Origin: SHLQ01 sp964610745
GTDB taxonomy: Bacteria; Actinomycetota; Acidimicrobiia; Acidimicrobiales; SHLQ01
Direction of reading: 5' to 3'
NCBI GenBank assembly: GCA_964610745.1
Contig: CAZSYL010000068.1
Location: forward strand, 1 to 19,272
Length of the DNA stretch: 19,272 nt
In this document: positions 5,441-12,276 of the stretch, in pieces
Position numbering within the stretch: position 1 is the first letter of the stretch
How the letters are laid out: each line of letters starts with the position of its first letter
Position numbers and translations under genes: made by a program
The notes under the pieces: generated by a model
Seen by the model: the letters and a program-made list of their open reading frames with translations, nothing else
Databases searched by the model: none
What the model was told of the DNA's origin: nothing

Positions 5441-6139
5441 ATGACTGCAGCCAAGGGGAGCGACCCATACGACCCGAATGAGTTTCCGCCGTTCGCCGTT
5501 ACGGTCGACTTGGTTGTCCTCGCTGTTCGACCACCATCGCTCGACGCGCTGCTCGTGCGAAGAACGACCGGCCCGCACACCGGCAAGTGGGCCCTGCCCG
5601 GCGGGTTCGTTGCGCCCGATCAGGGCCTCTCGGCTGCCGCGCAGTTCAAACTGTCGAACAAGACGGGAGTCGAGATCGAGCGCTCGCATCTTGAGCAGCT
5701 GCACACCTTTGGCGCCCCCGAACGCGATGAGCGCATGCGAGTGGTGAGCGTGGCGTATCTGGCCCTCGTCGCCGATCTGCAGGAGCCGGAGTTAGAGGAT
5801 GCGAAGTGGATCTCGGTCGCGTCGTTACGGGGCAAGGACCTTGCGTTTGACCACATGGAGATCCTTGAGCACGGAATTGAACGGGCACGTTCGAAGCTCG
5901 AATACACCACTCTCGCAACGACCTTCTGTGGGCCCGAGTTCACTATGGCCGAGCTTCGCTCGGTCTATGAGACGGCCTGGGGCCAAGGACTCGATGCGGC
6001 AAATTTCAATCGCAAAGTCATGGCGACCGAGGGGTTTGTGGAGGCGACCGGCCGCACCGAATCCACAGGTCGAGGTCGCCCAGCCCGAACCTTCGTCGCC
6101 GGTCCAGCAACCATGCTTCATCCTCCGATCGTGCGGTAA
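5441..6139 (+). CDS. nrtR: NrtR-type Nudix-fold transcriptional regulator of NAD metabolism
   Basis: The 232-residue protein has an N-terminal Nudix fold (about 17-150) and a C-terminal winged helix (about 160-220), including FTMAELRSVYETAWG, LDAANFNRKVMATEGFVEATG and a GRPAR tail motif, which is the NrtR architecture. The Nudix box is fully degenerate. Taking Gly55 as its first glycine, the expected Glu, Arg-Glu and Glu-Glu positions are Gln61, Phe69-Lys70 and Asn73-Lys74. Metal binding and hydrolysis are therefore not expected, and the domain should act as a ligand sensor. In characterised NrtR proteins ADP-ribose or related nucleotides release the repressor from DNA. It is divergent from the prs-nadV-SLOG/macro operon, across a 116-bp region holding two palindromes, so it is the obvious regulator of that operon and perhaps of itself. 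No strong Shine-Dalgarno sequence precedes ATG 5441. Confidence 0.9.
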   Translation: MTAAKGSDPYDPNEFPPFAVTVDLVVLAVRPPSLDALLVRRTTGPHTGKWALPGGFVAPDQGLSAAAQFKLSNKTGVEIERSHLEQLHTFGAPERDERMRVVSVAYLALVADLQEPELEDAKWISVASLRGKDLAFDHMEILEHGIERARSKLEYTTLATTFCGPEFTMAELRSVYETAWGQGLDAANFNRKVMATEGFVEATGRTESTGRGRPARTFVAGPATMLHPPIVR

Positions 6140-6203
6140 CCCGCCGACGTACCGTTCGCTGGAGTTCGTGTCTTGACGGTGGCAGCACCGTACTCTTACG
6201 GCC

Positions 6204-7445
6204 ATGCGCTCTTTCGCCGTGCGGCTCGTCCGCATACTCGGGCCAGATCCCGGCGCGGCTGCTCAATCCGGCGTTGCGCTGTTGATCTCAATCGTGGTGA
6301 CCCTCATCGCGGGACTGACGCTTGCATCTGCTGAGGAGCGGTTGGCGGACCTTCCCGGCCTACTGCTTCTTGTGCCGGCGGCTATCGGCCAACGCGGGAA
6401 CGTGTTTGGAGCGTTGGGAAGCCGCCTCGGTACAGCGATCCACACCGGCGAATTCTCAGTGACTCGTCGCCTCGACACCGTGTTTGGGCAGAACGTTCTC
6501 GCCTCCCTTGTACTCAGCGTCGTCGCAGCTACCTGGCTGGCACTTGTTGCCTGGGTACTCGCACAGGTGATCGGGATCGAAGACTCGATTGGCTTGTTCG
6601 ACTTCATAACGATCTCGGTCGTTGGAGGGGTTGGGGCCTCCGTCATTGTTCTGGGGTTGACCGTCGGGCTCGCTGCTGGTTCGACCCGGTTTGGTTGGGA
6701 TCTCGACAACGTGATTGCTCCCCTCGTCACTGGCACGGGAGACCTTGTGACTCTCCCGGCGCTGCTCGGCGCGTCTCTTCTGGTCCGCTCTGCCGGCGGT
6801 GACTCGATCAGTCCGAGCACGGTGGTTGGCGTCGTCATGCTCGCACTCGCGGCTGCGGCTCTGTTCGTGGGGTTGCGTCGAAGCCTTCCGCTGCTTCGCC
6901 AGATCGCGATCGAGTCGCTACCAGTTCTCGGACTGGCATCGGTGATCTCGCTCGTTGCTGGAAGTGTTGTCGAAGGCCAGTTGTCGGCGTTCCTCGATCA
7001 GCCTGCCCTGCTCGTTCTCGTCCCCTCCTACTTCGGAATGGCCGGCGCACTCGGTGGGATCCTCTCGAGTCGTCTCGGATCGAAAGTGCACCTGGGGCTC
7101 ATCCAGTCAAGACTCGTCCCGCAGCGAGAGGCCTTGCTCGATATCCGCTCGGTTGCACTGCTCTCACCGCCGATCTTCCTGCTGGTGGGGGCAGCTGCGC
7201 ACCTTGGCTCAACCGCGGTGGGAGCAGCGAGCCCGGGGCTTGGGTCCATGGTTGCTGTCGCTGTACTAGCAGGCTTCGGAGCGACGTTCGTTGTGCTTGG
7301 TGTCGCGTACTACGGGACGTTGGCCGCGGTTCGAGTTGGGCTCGACCCCGACACGGCAACGATCCCTCTGACCAACTCGATCCTCGATCTCGTCGGAGCC
7401 TTCACCCTGGTCGGGGCGATCATTCTGCTCGGAGTCGGAACATGA
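6204..7445 (+). CDS. MgtE/SLC41-like divalent cation transporter
   Basis: This 413-residue integral membrane protein consists of two tandem MgtE membrane domains and lacks the cytoplasmic N and CBS domains of MgtE, as in SLC41 transporters. The duplicated pore signature is VPAAIGQRGNVFGALGSRLG (58-77) and again VPSYFGMAGALGGILSSRLG (starting near residue 273). TGTGDLVTLPALLG and NSILDLVGAFTLVG carry the conserved membrane aspartates of each half. The family moves Mg2+ or other divalent cations across the cytoplasmic membrane. It lies 65 bp upstream of a PhoU-TrkA_C protein, a partner often seen beside such transporters. The ATG at 6204 has no convincing Shine-Dalgarno sequence, and a TACTCT about 8 bases upstream would suit leaderless expression. 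Substrate specificity cannot be read from the sequence. Confidence 0.88.
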   Translation: MRSFAVRLVRILGPDPGAAAQSGVALLISIVVTLIAGLTLASAEERLADLPGLLLLVPAAIGQRGNVFGALGSRLGTAIHTGEFSVTRRLDTVFGQNVLASLVLSVVAATWLALVAWVLAQVIGIEDSIGLFDFITISVVGGVGASVIVLGLTVGLAAGSTRFGWDLDNVIAPLVTGTGDLVTLPALLGASLLVRSAGGDSISPSTVVGVVMLALAAAALFVGLRRSLPLLRQIAIESLPVLGLASVISLVAGSVVEGQLSAFLDQPALLVLVPSYFGMAGALGGILSSRLGSKVHLGLIQSRLVPQREALLDIRSVALLSPPIFLLVGAAAHLGSTAVGAASPGLGSMVAVAVLAGFGATFVVLGVAYYGTLAAVRVGLDPDTATIPLTNSILDLVGAFTLVGAIILLGVGT

Positions 7446-7510
7446 CGATCGGTTCGCCTCTTTCCTCATCAGAATCCGTTCTCTACAGTGACGGGAGAAA
7501 CTAGAAACAC

Positions 7511-8725
7511 ATGGATGACAAACCTCGAAATCTGAGAACGCTCCTTGCCGATGCGAAAGATACATCGGAGCTGATGGTCGATCTTGCCTACGCCGCGGTC
7601 TATTTCGGCGATCCAGATATGGCCGAAGAGGTGCGCGACCTCGAGTCGGTGTTGACCAAACTGGTTGCCGACATGCGTTCTTTGGCGGTGCTTGCTGTAC
7701 GGCACCCACGTGAGGCCCCGGGTATGGGTCGAGTCCTCCAGGTGATTTCGGCGATTGAACGGATCGGTAACGATGCGGTGAACATTGCCCGAACGGTCAC
7801 GAATCAACTAGGGATTCCCGCCCATTTGATCGAGGAGCTGCGAGATGCCGAAGAGGTTTCCCACCGCGTCGTCGTTGCCGAATCATCGGCGATGGCGCAC
7901 CGTGCGCTCGTCGATCTCGAGCTTCCCGTCCTCACCGGGTTGCGGATCCTGGCGGTTCGCGGAGGTGACGGGTGGACAACGAGCGTCTCTGGCGCCACGA
8001 TCCTCGTTCCCGGAGATGTGCTGTTTCTCGAAGGGCCTCCAGGCGGGATCCCCTCGGTGCGCGAACTCGCTGGAGCGCCTCCCGTGGAACCAGTGCCCGA
8101 GACCGAACCGATCGAAGAACTGGATCGGGCGATCGACATCCTCGTCGAGATGAAGAATTTGTCCGAAGCTGCGGTCGGCCTTGCCTATTCTGCGCTGGTG
8201 CTCGGTGACCGCGGTTTGGCAGCGGAGGTTCGCCACCTCGAGATTCGCCTCGATGACATGCACGACCAGCTCGAAACCTGGGTGCTCATGGCAGCGGCAT
8301 CGAGTTCGGAGCCATCCCCGCTGCGCGGTCTGATGCACCTGGCCGCTGCATCAGAGGACATTGGCGATCAGGCGTCCGCCATGGTGATGTTCGTCGAGCG
8401 TGGTGAAGAGGTCCACCCCGTGCTGGGCGTGGCACTCGCCGATGCTGACGAAGTCGTGCTCCGGGTTCCGGTTGCAGCGGGAAGCACCGGTGAAGGCGCT
8501 CGCCTTGCCGACCTGCAACTCGACGTTGCTCCGGGCTACATGGTTCTCGCAATAAAGACGGGATCGACCTACCGGCATCGACCGAGCGGCAGAGATGTAC
8601 TCGCTGCGGGTGACGAAGTTATCGCGAGCGGCCCTGACGAAGGCCGAGAGCAATTTGCCGAGGTGTTCGGGTGGCGGCTCGTTGCCGACGACGATGCTGG
8701 CGACCACGAGCTTGCACCCTTGTAG
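7511..8725 (+). CDS. Duplicated PhoU - TrkA_C (RCK_C) regulatory protein
   Basis: This soluble 404-residue protein is an internal duplication. A PhoU-like helical domain (about 12-115, with LAYAAVYFGDPDMAEEVRDLE) is followed by a TrkA_C/RCK_C domain (about 117-190, ending PGDVLFLEGP). After a Pro/Glu linker (about 190-200), a second PhoU-like domain (about 203-300, LAYSALVLGDRGLAAEVRHLE) and a second TrkA_C domain (about 305-392, AAGDEVIASGP) follow. RCK_C domains bind small ligands such as nucleotides and gate ion transporters. Together with the transporter gene 65 bp upstream this suggests a cytoplasmic gating subunit, which is inference. GGGAGA (7494-7499) about 11 bases before the ATG is a plausible ribosome-binding site. 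There are no membrane segments. Confidence 0.87.
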   Translation: MDDKPRNLRTLLADAKDTSELMVDLAYAAVYFGDPDMAEEVRDLESVLTKLVADMRSLAVLAVRHPREAPGMGRVLQVISAIERIGNDAVNIARTVTNQLGIPAHLIEELRDAEEVSHRVVVAESSAMAHRALVDLELPVLTGLRILAVRGGDGWTTSVSGATILVPGDVLFLEGPPGGIPSVRELAGAPPVEPVPETEPIEELDRAIDILVEMKNLSEAAVGLAYSALVLGDRGLAAEVRHLEIRLDDMHDQLETWVLMAAASSSEPSPLRGLMHLAAASEDIGDQASAMVMFVERGEEVHPVLGVALADADEVVLRVPVAAGSTGEGARLADLQLDVAPGYMVLAIKTGSTYRHRPSGRDVLAAGDEVIASGPDEGREQFAEVFGWRLVADDDAGDHELAPL

Positions 8726-8750
8726 CGTTTCGAGGAGTTGCCGGCGCTGC

Positions 8751-9029
8751 TCAGCTCGTCTTGCGATTGGATCTCATCCGCTGCATGCGGATCATGTCCT
8801 CTGCTGAGAGGTAGTTCGCCTCGGGAAGCGTATTGCCCCGGTGCCAGGTCCGAACCGCGACGATGACGGCACTGAGTGCGAGGATAATTATCCCTGAGGC
8901 CAGGCTGATCAGCATCAGCCTGGAGTCGAGTTGTACGAGGCCGACGAGACCGACAGCAGCAACGACTACAAGGGCCAGCATGGCACCAGGACGAAGCCCC
9001 GTACTCAGTATTTGCAGACGAGCTCGCAC
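8751..9029 (-). CDS. Small two-TM membrane protein of unknown function
   Basis: A 92-residue protein starting at GTG (9029-9027), chosen because GGGAGG lies four bases upstream on the minus strand. Two hydrophobic segments, about residues 14-34 (GAMLALVVVAAVGLVGLVQL) and 38-60 (LMLISLASGIIILALSAVIV), form a hairpin. They are followed by a short basic, methionine-rich tail (SAEDMIRMQRMRSNRKTS), probably cytoplasmic. It is convergent with the PhoU-TrkA_C gene, with only 25 bases between them, and divergent from the Mca-like gene. I do not recognise the family. Confidence 0.6.
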   Translation of the reverse strand: MRARLQILSTGLRPGAMLALVVVAAVGLVGLVQLDSRLMLISLASGIIILALSAVIVAVRTWHRGNTLPEANYLSAEDMIRMQRMRSNRKTS

Positions 9030-9151
9030 TCGGCCTCCCAGCCAGTTGACAGTGGAATCGGCACGAGCCTTCGTCGTTCCTAAATTCCTACCGGACTCAA
9101 CAGGGCCAGACTATCCAATCCTGCTCTGAACTGGGTCGACATGGCGATATC

Positions 9152-9883
9152 GTGCGCCGGATGGAATCGGAGCTTCGATTACTCACTGTCCATGCACACC
9201 CCGATGATGAGGCCTCGAAAGGGGCCGGCACTGTCGCGCGGTACAACGCCGAGGGAGCGCGCTGCGTTCTGGTCTGCTGCACCGACGGTGGGGCGGGCGA
9301 CATTCTCAACAAATCGTTGGACACACCGGAGAACAAGGACAACATCGTCGCTATCCGCCGGGCCGAGCTCGATGCTTCTGCAGGGATCATTGGTTATCAG
9401 CGAGTCGCGATGCTTGGCTATCTCGATTCGGGGATGCCCGATATGCCCGAGAACGCGCATCCGGATAACTTTGCCAATGCCCCTCACGACGAGGCCGTCG
9501 AGCGGTTGGTCTCGATCATTCGAGANNNNNNNNNNNNNNNNNNNNNNNNNNNNNNNNNNNNNNNNNNNNNNNNNNNNNNNNNNNNNNNNNNNNNNNNNNN
9601 NNNNNNNNNNNNNNNNNNNNNNNNNCGCTTCTTGGATCGCGAGTCAGAGGATCATCTGATCACTGCAAAGATCAACGTGCAGGACTATTGGAACGAGCGT
9701 TGCGACGCATTGCTCGCCCATGCCACTCAGGTCGACCCGGACGAACCGTTCTGGTTCCCCCTCCCTCGTGACGTGGCAGCTGCGGTATACCCATATGACG
9801 ACTACGAGCTTGCGCGTTCACTGGTTGGACCGGTCGATGGGATCGAGGACGACCTGTTTGCTGGAATTCGTGGGGAGATCTGA
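9152..9883 (+). CDS. mca: Mycothiol S-conjugate amidase (Mca)-like, interrupted by a gap
   Basis: This PIG-L/LmbE-family zinc amidase is most like Mca, which cleaves mycothiol S-conjugates to detoxify alkylating agents and antibiotics. The N-terminal part shows VHAHPDDEASKGAGTVARY, in which HPDDE supplies zinc ligands and the general base. The lysine in SKG is typical of Mca, in contrast to the serine found in the MshB deacetylase. TDGGAGDIL and AIRRAELDASAGIIG follow. The C-terminal part has YWNERCDALLAHATQVDPDEPFW, the usual Mca ending with HATQxDP. The middle, including the expected HPDH zinc motif, falls in the gap; by family length (about 290) roughly 80 residues are missing, more than 100 Ns can hold. 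ATG 9161 is as likely a start as GTG 9152. The TGA overlaps the next gene's ATG (TGATG). Confidence 0.83.
   Translation: MRRMESELRLLTVHAHPDDEASKGAGTVARYNAEGARCVLVCCTDGGAGDILNKSLDTPENKDNIVAIRRAELDASAGIIGYQRVAMLGYLDSGMPDMPENAHPDNFANAPHDEAVERLVSIIRXXXXXXXXXXXXXXXXXXXXXXXXXXXXXXXXXXRFLDRESEDHLITAKINVQDYWNERCDALLAHATQVDPDEPFWFPLPRDVAAAVYPYDDYELARSLVGPVDGIEDDLFAGIRGEI
9526..9625. other. Scaffold gap of 100 N, true sequence missing
   Basis: There are 100 undetermined bases inside the Mca-like gene. Unlike the first gap, the flanks do not repeat each other, so real sequence is absent. Comparison with the usual Mca length suggests roughly 230-240 bp missing, so the apparent frame continuity across the Ns is accidental. 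Confidence 0.9.
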
Positions 9884-10263
9884 TGGCGCGATTCGACGAA
9901 CAGTGGTGTGACTCACTGGAAGCTGCGGTAGGGCAATCTTCGGACTTTGCCAACGGCGAGCTGACAAAGGTGCTCTATGTCGTCACCGATACCGCCGATG
10001 GCAAAGTCGCGTTCAACCTCGTCGACGATGGTGCTTCGCTCACCGTGGGCATCGGAAAGTTCCCGCGCGGTGTGAAGCCCGACATCACTATTACCGCGAA
10101 AGAGTCGGTTCTGCTGCAGCTGTGGTCCGGGGACCGAACGCGCGACGAGGCCTTTATGGTCGGAGATCTCAAGGTCGAGGGTGCCTATGCGCGGTGGCTC
10201 GATGATCTGGTGCCTGCCTTCGCAGATGCCCCGTGGGCCGACGCTTGGGCCGGCGCCGTTTAG
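9883..10263 (+). CDS. SCP2 sterol-carrier-like domain protein
   Basis: This single-domain protein of 126 residues has SCP2 (sterol carrier protein) features. KVAFNLVDDGASLTVGIG and DITITAKESVLLQLWSGDR match the SCP2 beta-strands. The end, DEAFMVGDLKVEGAYARWL, matches the typical 'xGxLxVxGD' closing helix region. SCP2-like domains bind hydrophobic ligands; the partner here is unknown. Its ATG overlaps the Mca-like stop by one base (TGATG), so the two are probably co-translated, and a link to thiol-conjugate handling is only a contextual guess. Its stop codon overlaps that of the convergent nuclease-like gene. Confidence 0.75.
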   Translation: MARFDEQWCDSLEAAVGQSSDFANGELTKVLYVVTDTADGKVAFNLVDDGASLTVGIGKFPRGVKPDITITAKESVLLQLWSGDRTRDEAFMVGDLKVEGAYARWLDDLVPAFADAPWADAWAGAV

Positions 10264-10874
10264 TCATACTCGTCGGGGTGAAGGGGTACATCGGGTCCGC
10301 CGCAGGCTTCCCAGAGTCCGAGCGAACCGGTGCGAGCTGAGGTCGCGGCAGCGGTGAGGACGGCGCGATAGGCGACGTTGGGTTCAAAGATCGACAGATC
10401 AGCAAAGCCTCCACGAAGCATCTCAGCATTGACGAATAGCCCATCGTCTGCCCGGTGGACGTACGACAGGAGTCGACCGAATCGGTCGCGTGCTTCGAGG
10501 TCTCGTTCGAGCAACAGAGGTGTGCCTGGCGGAAGTACATCGGCGAGGTGAGCTGATGCTTCAGGTCCAAAGCACTGGACTGGACGGGACGGATCGACAG
10601 TTTCGGGTGTGTCAATGCCGAGGAGTCGAACAGTCTCTTCCTGTCCTGTCGAGAACAACACGGTGATCGTGTCGCCGTCGACCACGCTGAGCACCAAGGG
10701 ATCTTCGGGACGGGCCTGCGGAGACGGTTGGCGGACGGTTGGGCTACATGCAGAGATGAGTAGCGCAAATAGGGGTATGAGGAGCAACGCCATGGCTTCG
10801 AATCGAGGGGCGACAACTACCCGTTTGATTCGTCCACGGTTCAGACCGGGAATTTTACTGGCTCGCACGATCAT
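10260..10874 (-). CDS. Thermonuclease (SNase)-like lipoprotein
   Basis: This is a Staphylococcal-nuclease-fold protein with a lipoprotein signal (MALLLIPLFALLISAC; lipobox LISA-Cys), so it is probably anchored on the outer face of the membrane. Catalytic features are VVDGDTITV, RLLGIDTPET (Arg, Asp and Glu of the active site) and ARDRFGRLLSYVH (second active-site Arg). The family cleaves DNA and RNA with Ca2+ and may serve nutrient scavenging or defence against extracellular DNA. The start is uncertain. ATG 10874 gives 204 residues with a basic N-region; ATG 10793 gives a very short uncharged one; GTG 10919 is also open. The 3' end overlaps the convergent SCP2 gene so that TAA and TAG share two bases. 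Confidence 0.82.
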   Translation of the reverse strand: MIVRASKIPGLNRGRIKRVVVAPRFEAMALLLIPLFALLISACSPTVRQPSPQARPEDPLVLSVVDGDTITVLFSTGQEETVRLLGIDTPETVDPSRPVQCFGPEASAHLADVLPPGTPLLLERDLEARDRFGRLLSYVHRADDGLFVNAEMLRGGFADLSIFEPNVAYRAVLTAAATSARTGSLGLWEACGGPDVPLHPDEYD

Positions 10875-10930
10875 CGTTTCGGACTGCAGCGAGGGCCGGT
10901 GGCGAGAGAGTTCGCCCACCGTGCCGAGAA

Positions 10931-10951
10931 GCTCTCAGGTTACTGGAGAGC
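10931..10951. other. Small hairpin, one arm repeated downstream
   Basis: GCTCTC (10931-10936) and GAGAGC (10946-10951) form a perfect 6-bp stem with a 9-base loop. The segment GTTACTGGAGAG (10939-10950) recurs in inverted orientation as CTCTCCAGTAAC at 11301-11312, on the other side of the small minus-strand gene. There is no T-tract, so it is not a standard terminator. Confidence 0.35.
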
Positions 10952-10988
10952 CGATGACGCAGCGTAGGTGGCCCGATCCGGGAAGGTG

Positions 10989-11201
10989 CTAGGCGGCGGC
11001 TTCGAGGTGGTGAGGGCGTGTGGCCTGTAGAGCAGCGCGTGCTTTGGCAAGGCCGCGCCGTCCGGCTTCGCGGGTCTCTTCATCGAGTGCCCAGCGGCGC
11101 TCGTCGTGAGCGGTATCGGTCACGAGGAGGAGCTGAGGCTGATCGGGACGAGCGATGTTGGTCGTGTGGGATGTTGTGGCGTTTTCTGTCTGCGTTGTCA
11201 T
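10989..11201 (-). CDS. Small protein of unknown function (about 70 aa)
   Basis: Taking ATG 11201 gives 70 residues beginning MTTQTENATT; an upstream ATG at 11231 would add a hydrophobic MSHPLFIMIF extension. The N-terminal half is polar and Thr-rich. The C-terminal half (WALDEETREAGRRGLAKARA) is a likely amphipathic helix resembling short conserved actinobacterial proteins with a W-LDE-T---GRRG pattern; that resemblance is from memory. No catalytic motif or membrane segment is visible. It is divergent from the gene at 11482. Confidence 0.5.
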   Translation of the reverse strand: MTTQTENATTSHTTNIARPDQPQLLLVTDTAHDERRWALDEETREAGRRGLAKARAALQATRPHHLEAAA

Positions 11202-11481
11202 GAAGATCATTATGAACAAGGGGTGTGACATTGGATCCGGGAACCATCGTCCGGTCGCGACTCAGCGTGTCAGGAGTGGTCACGGAACTCCGCTATTGGC
11301 CTCTCCAGTAACGCCGATGGTGGGCATTTCGGGGTTTTTCGTCAAAACACTCAAAAGGCCGATCGATTGGTCGACGGGAGGAAATGGTGGTGATTCGGGG
11401 CACCGAATCCAACGCAGACCATTCGATACCCGGCTGGGTCAGAAAGAAGAAGAGATAACGAACTACGAAAGAGACTGAGAC
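11202..11481. promoter_or_regulatory. 280-bp divergent intergenic region with a strong hairpin
   Basis: No convincing gene or tRNA is seen here. GATTCGG (11392-11398) and CCGAATC (11403-11409) form a perfect 7-bp stem with a GGCA loop and no T-tract. GGAGT/ACTCC (11275-11279 and 11287-11291) is a weaker stem. CTCTCCAGTAAC (11301-11312) is an inverted copy of 10939-10950. Promoters for the two small divergent genes should lie here, but no clear -35/-10 pair stands out. Confidence 0.35.
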
Positions 11482-11787
11482 ATGACCGAACTTGCGAAAG
11501 TCCCTCCAGAATCTGACGACCTCGAGATGATCGAGTACGTCACCACTGCCCTTACGTTCAGCATCGAAGAGGTTGCCGATTGGCACTATACCGATGTCGT
11601 GCTCGACAAGGACTGGGAACGACCGCTGCTCAAGTTGCTTCGTTTCTTTGTAGAAGACAGCCTTCCCGGCGAACTCGATCCGGAGCCCGAGCCCGAACTA
11701 TGTCTCCTCGATGCGACCGATCCCTTGATCGACCTGACGGGTGACTCCGCCCCAACCCCCGGTAGCGGAGAACCAATACCAGCCTGA
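11482..11787 (+). CDS. Acidic small protein of unknown function
   Basis: A 101-residue, strongly acidic protein. Residues 14-60 (DLEMIEYVTTALTFSIEEVADW and KDWERPLLKLLRFFVEDSLPGEL) look like a small helical domain. The tail is disordered and Pro/Glu-rich with a PEPEPE stretch and a final GSGEPIPA. AAAGAG (11467-11472) about nine bases before the ATG may serve as ribosome-binding site. No membrane segment or known motif was recognised. It is 39 bp upstream of the YqeY-like gene on the same strand. Confidence 0.6.
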   Translation: MTELAKVPPESDDLEMIEYVTTALTFSIEEVADWHYTDVVLDKDWERPLLKLLRFFVEDSLPGELDPEPEPELCLLDATDPLIDLTGDSAPTPGSGEPIPA

Positions 11788-11826
11788 CGTACGGTGATGG
11801 CTAGTACGTGTGCCACGATGGGACGC

Positions 11827-12276
11827 ATGCGACTAGCGGACACGATACAAACGGACCTCGTTGCGGCCATGAAGGCAGGCGACGATGTGAAAAAGACGAC
11901 CTTGCGAGCGGTGTTGACCGCGATCAAGACCGCCGAGACTGCTGATGGAGCAGGGGATGCCCTCACCGACGAACAAGTCCTGGCGATCATCGCGAGTGAG
12001 GTCAAACAACGAAACGAAGCCGCCGAGATATTCGTCGGTGCAGGCCAAACCGCCCGGTATCAGAACGAGATCGACGAACGAGAGGTATTGCAGGCCTACC
12101 TGCCAGAGCCACTCTCGCCCGAGGAGCTCAAGAGCATCGTCGACGCCGTCATTGCCGATGGTGGCTATTCGACAAAGAAGGACATGGGCTCTGCGATCAA
12201 GGAGGTCATGGCGAAGGCGGCTGGTCGCGCCGACGGCCGAACGGTGTCGGCAGCGGTTGGTGAGGCACTGAGCTGA
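11827..12276 (+). CDS. GatB/YqeY domain-containing protein
   Basis: This 149-residue protein matches the YqeY family in full length: LADTIQTDLVAAMKAGDDVKK then TTLRAVLTAIKTAE at the N-terminus, ASEVKQRNEAAEIFVGAGQ in the middle, EREVLQAYLPEPLSPEEL, and the closing DMGSAIKEVMAKAAGRADGR that resembles the tRNA-binding tail of GatB. The family is linked to tRNA-dependent amidation by similarity, but its cellular role is not settled. ATG 11827 is chosen because it gives the normal family start; an upstream GTG at 11794 would add 11 unlikely residues. The stop overlaps the next start as TGATG. Confidence 0.88.
   Translation: MRLADTIQTDLVAAMKAGDDVKKTTLRAVLTAIKTAETADGAGDALTDEQVLAIIASEVKQRNEAAEIFVGAGQTARYQNEIDEREVLQAYLPEPLSPEELKSIVDAVIADGGYSTKKDMGSAIKEVMAKAAGRADGRTVSAAVGEALS

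Noticed and set aside
5321..5704. 127-aa open frame on the minus strand across the NrtR control region
   Set aside because: It is antisense to nrtR and covers the promoter and operators. The composition is not protein-like.
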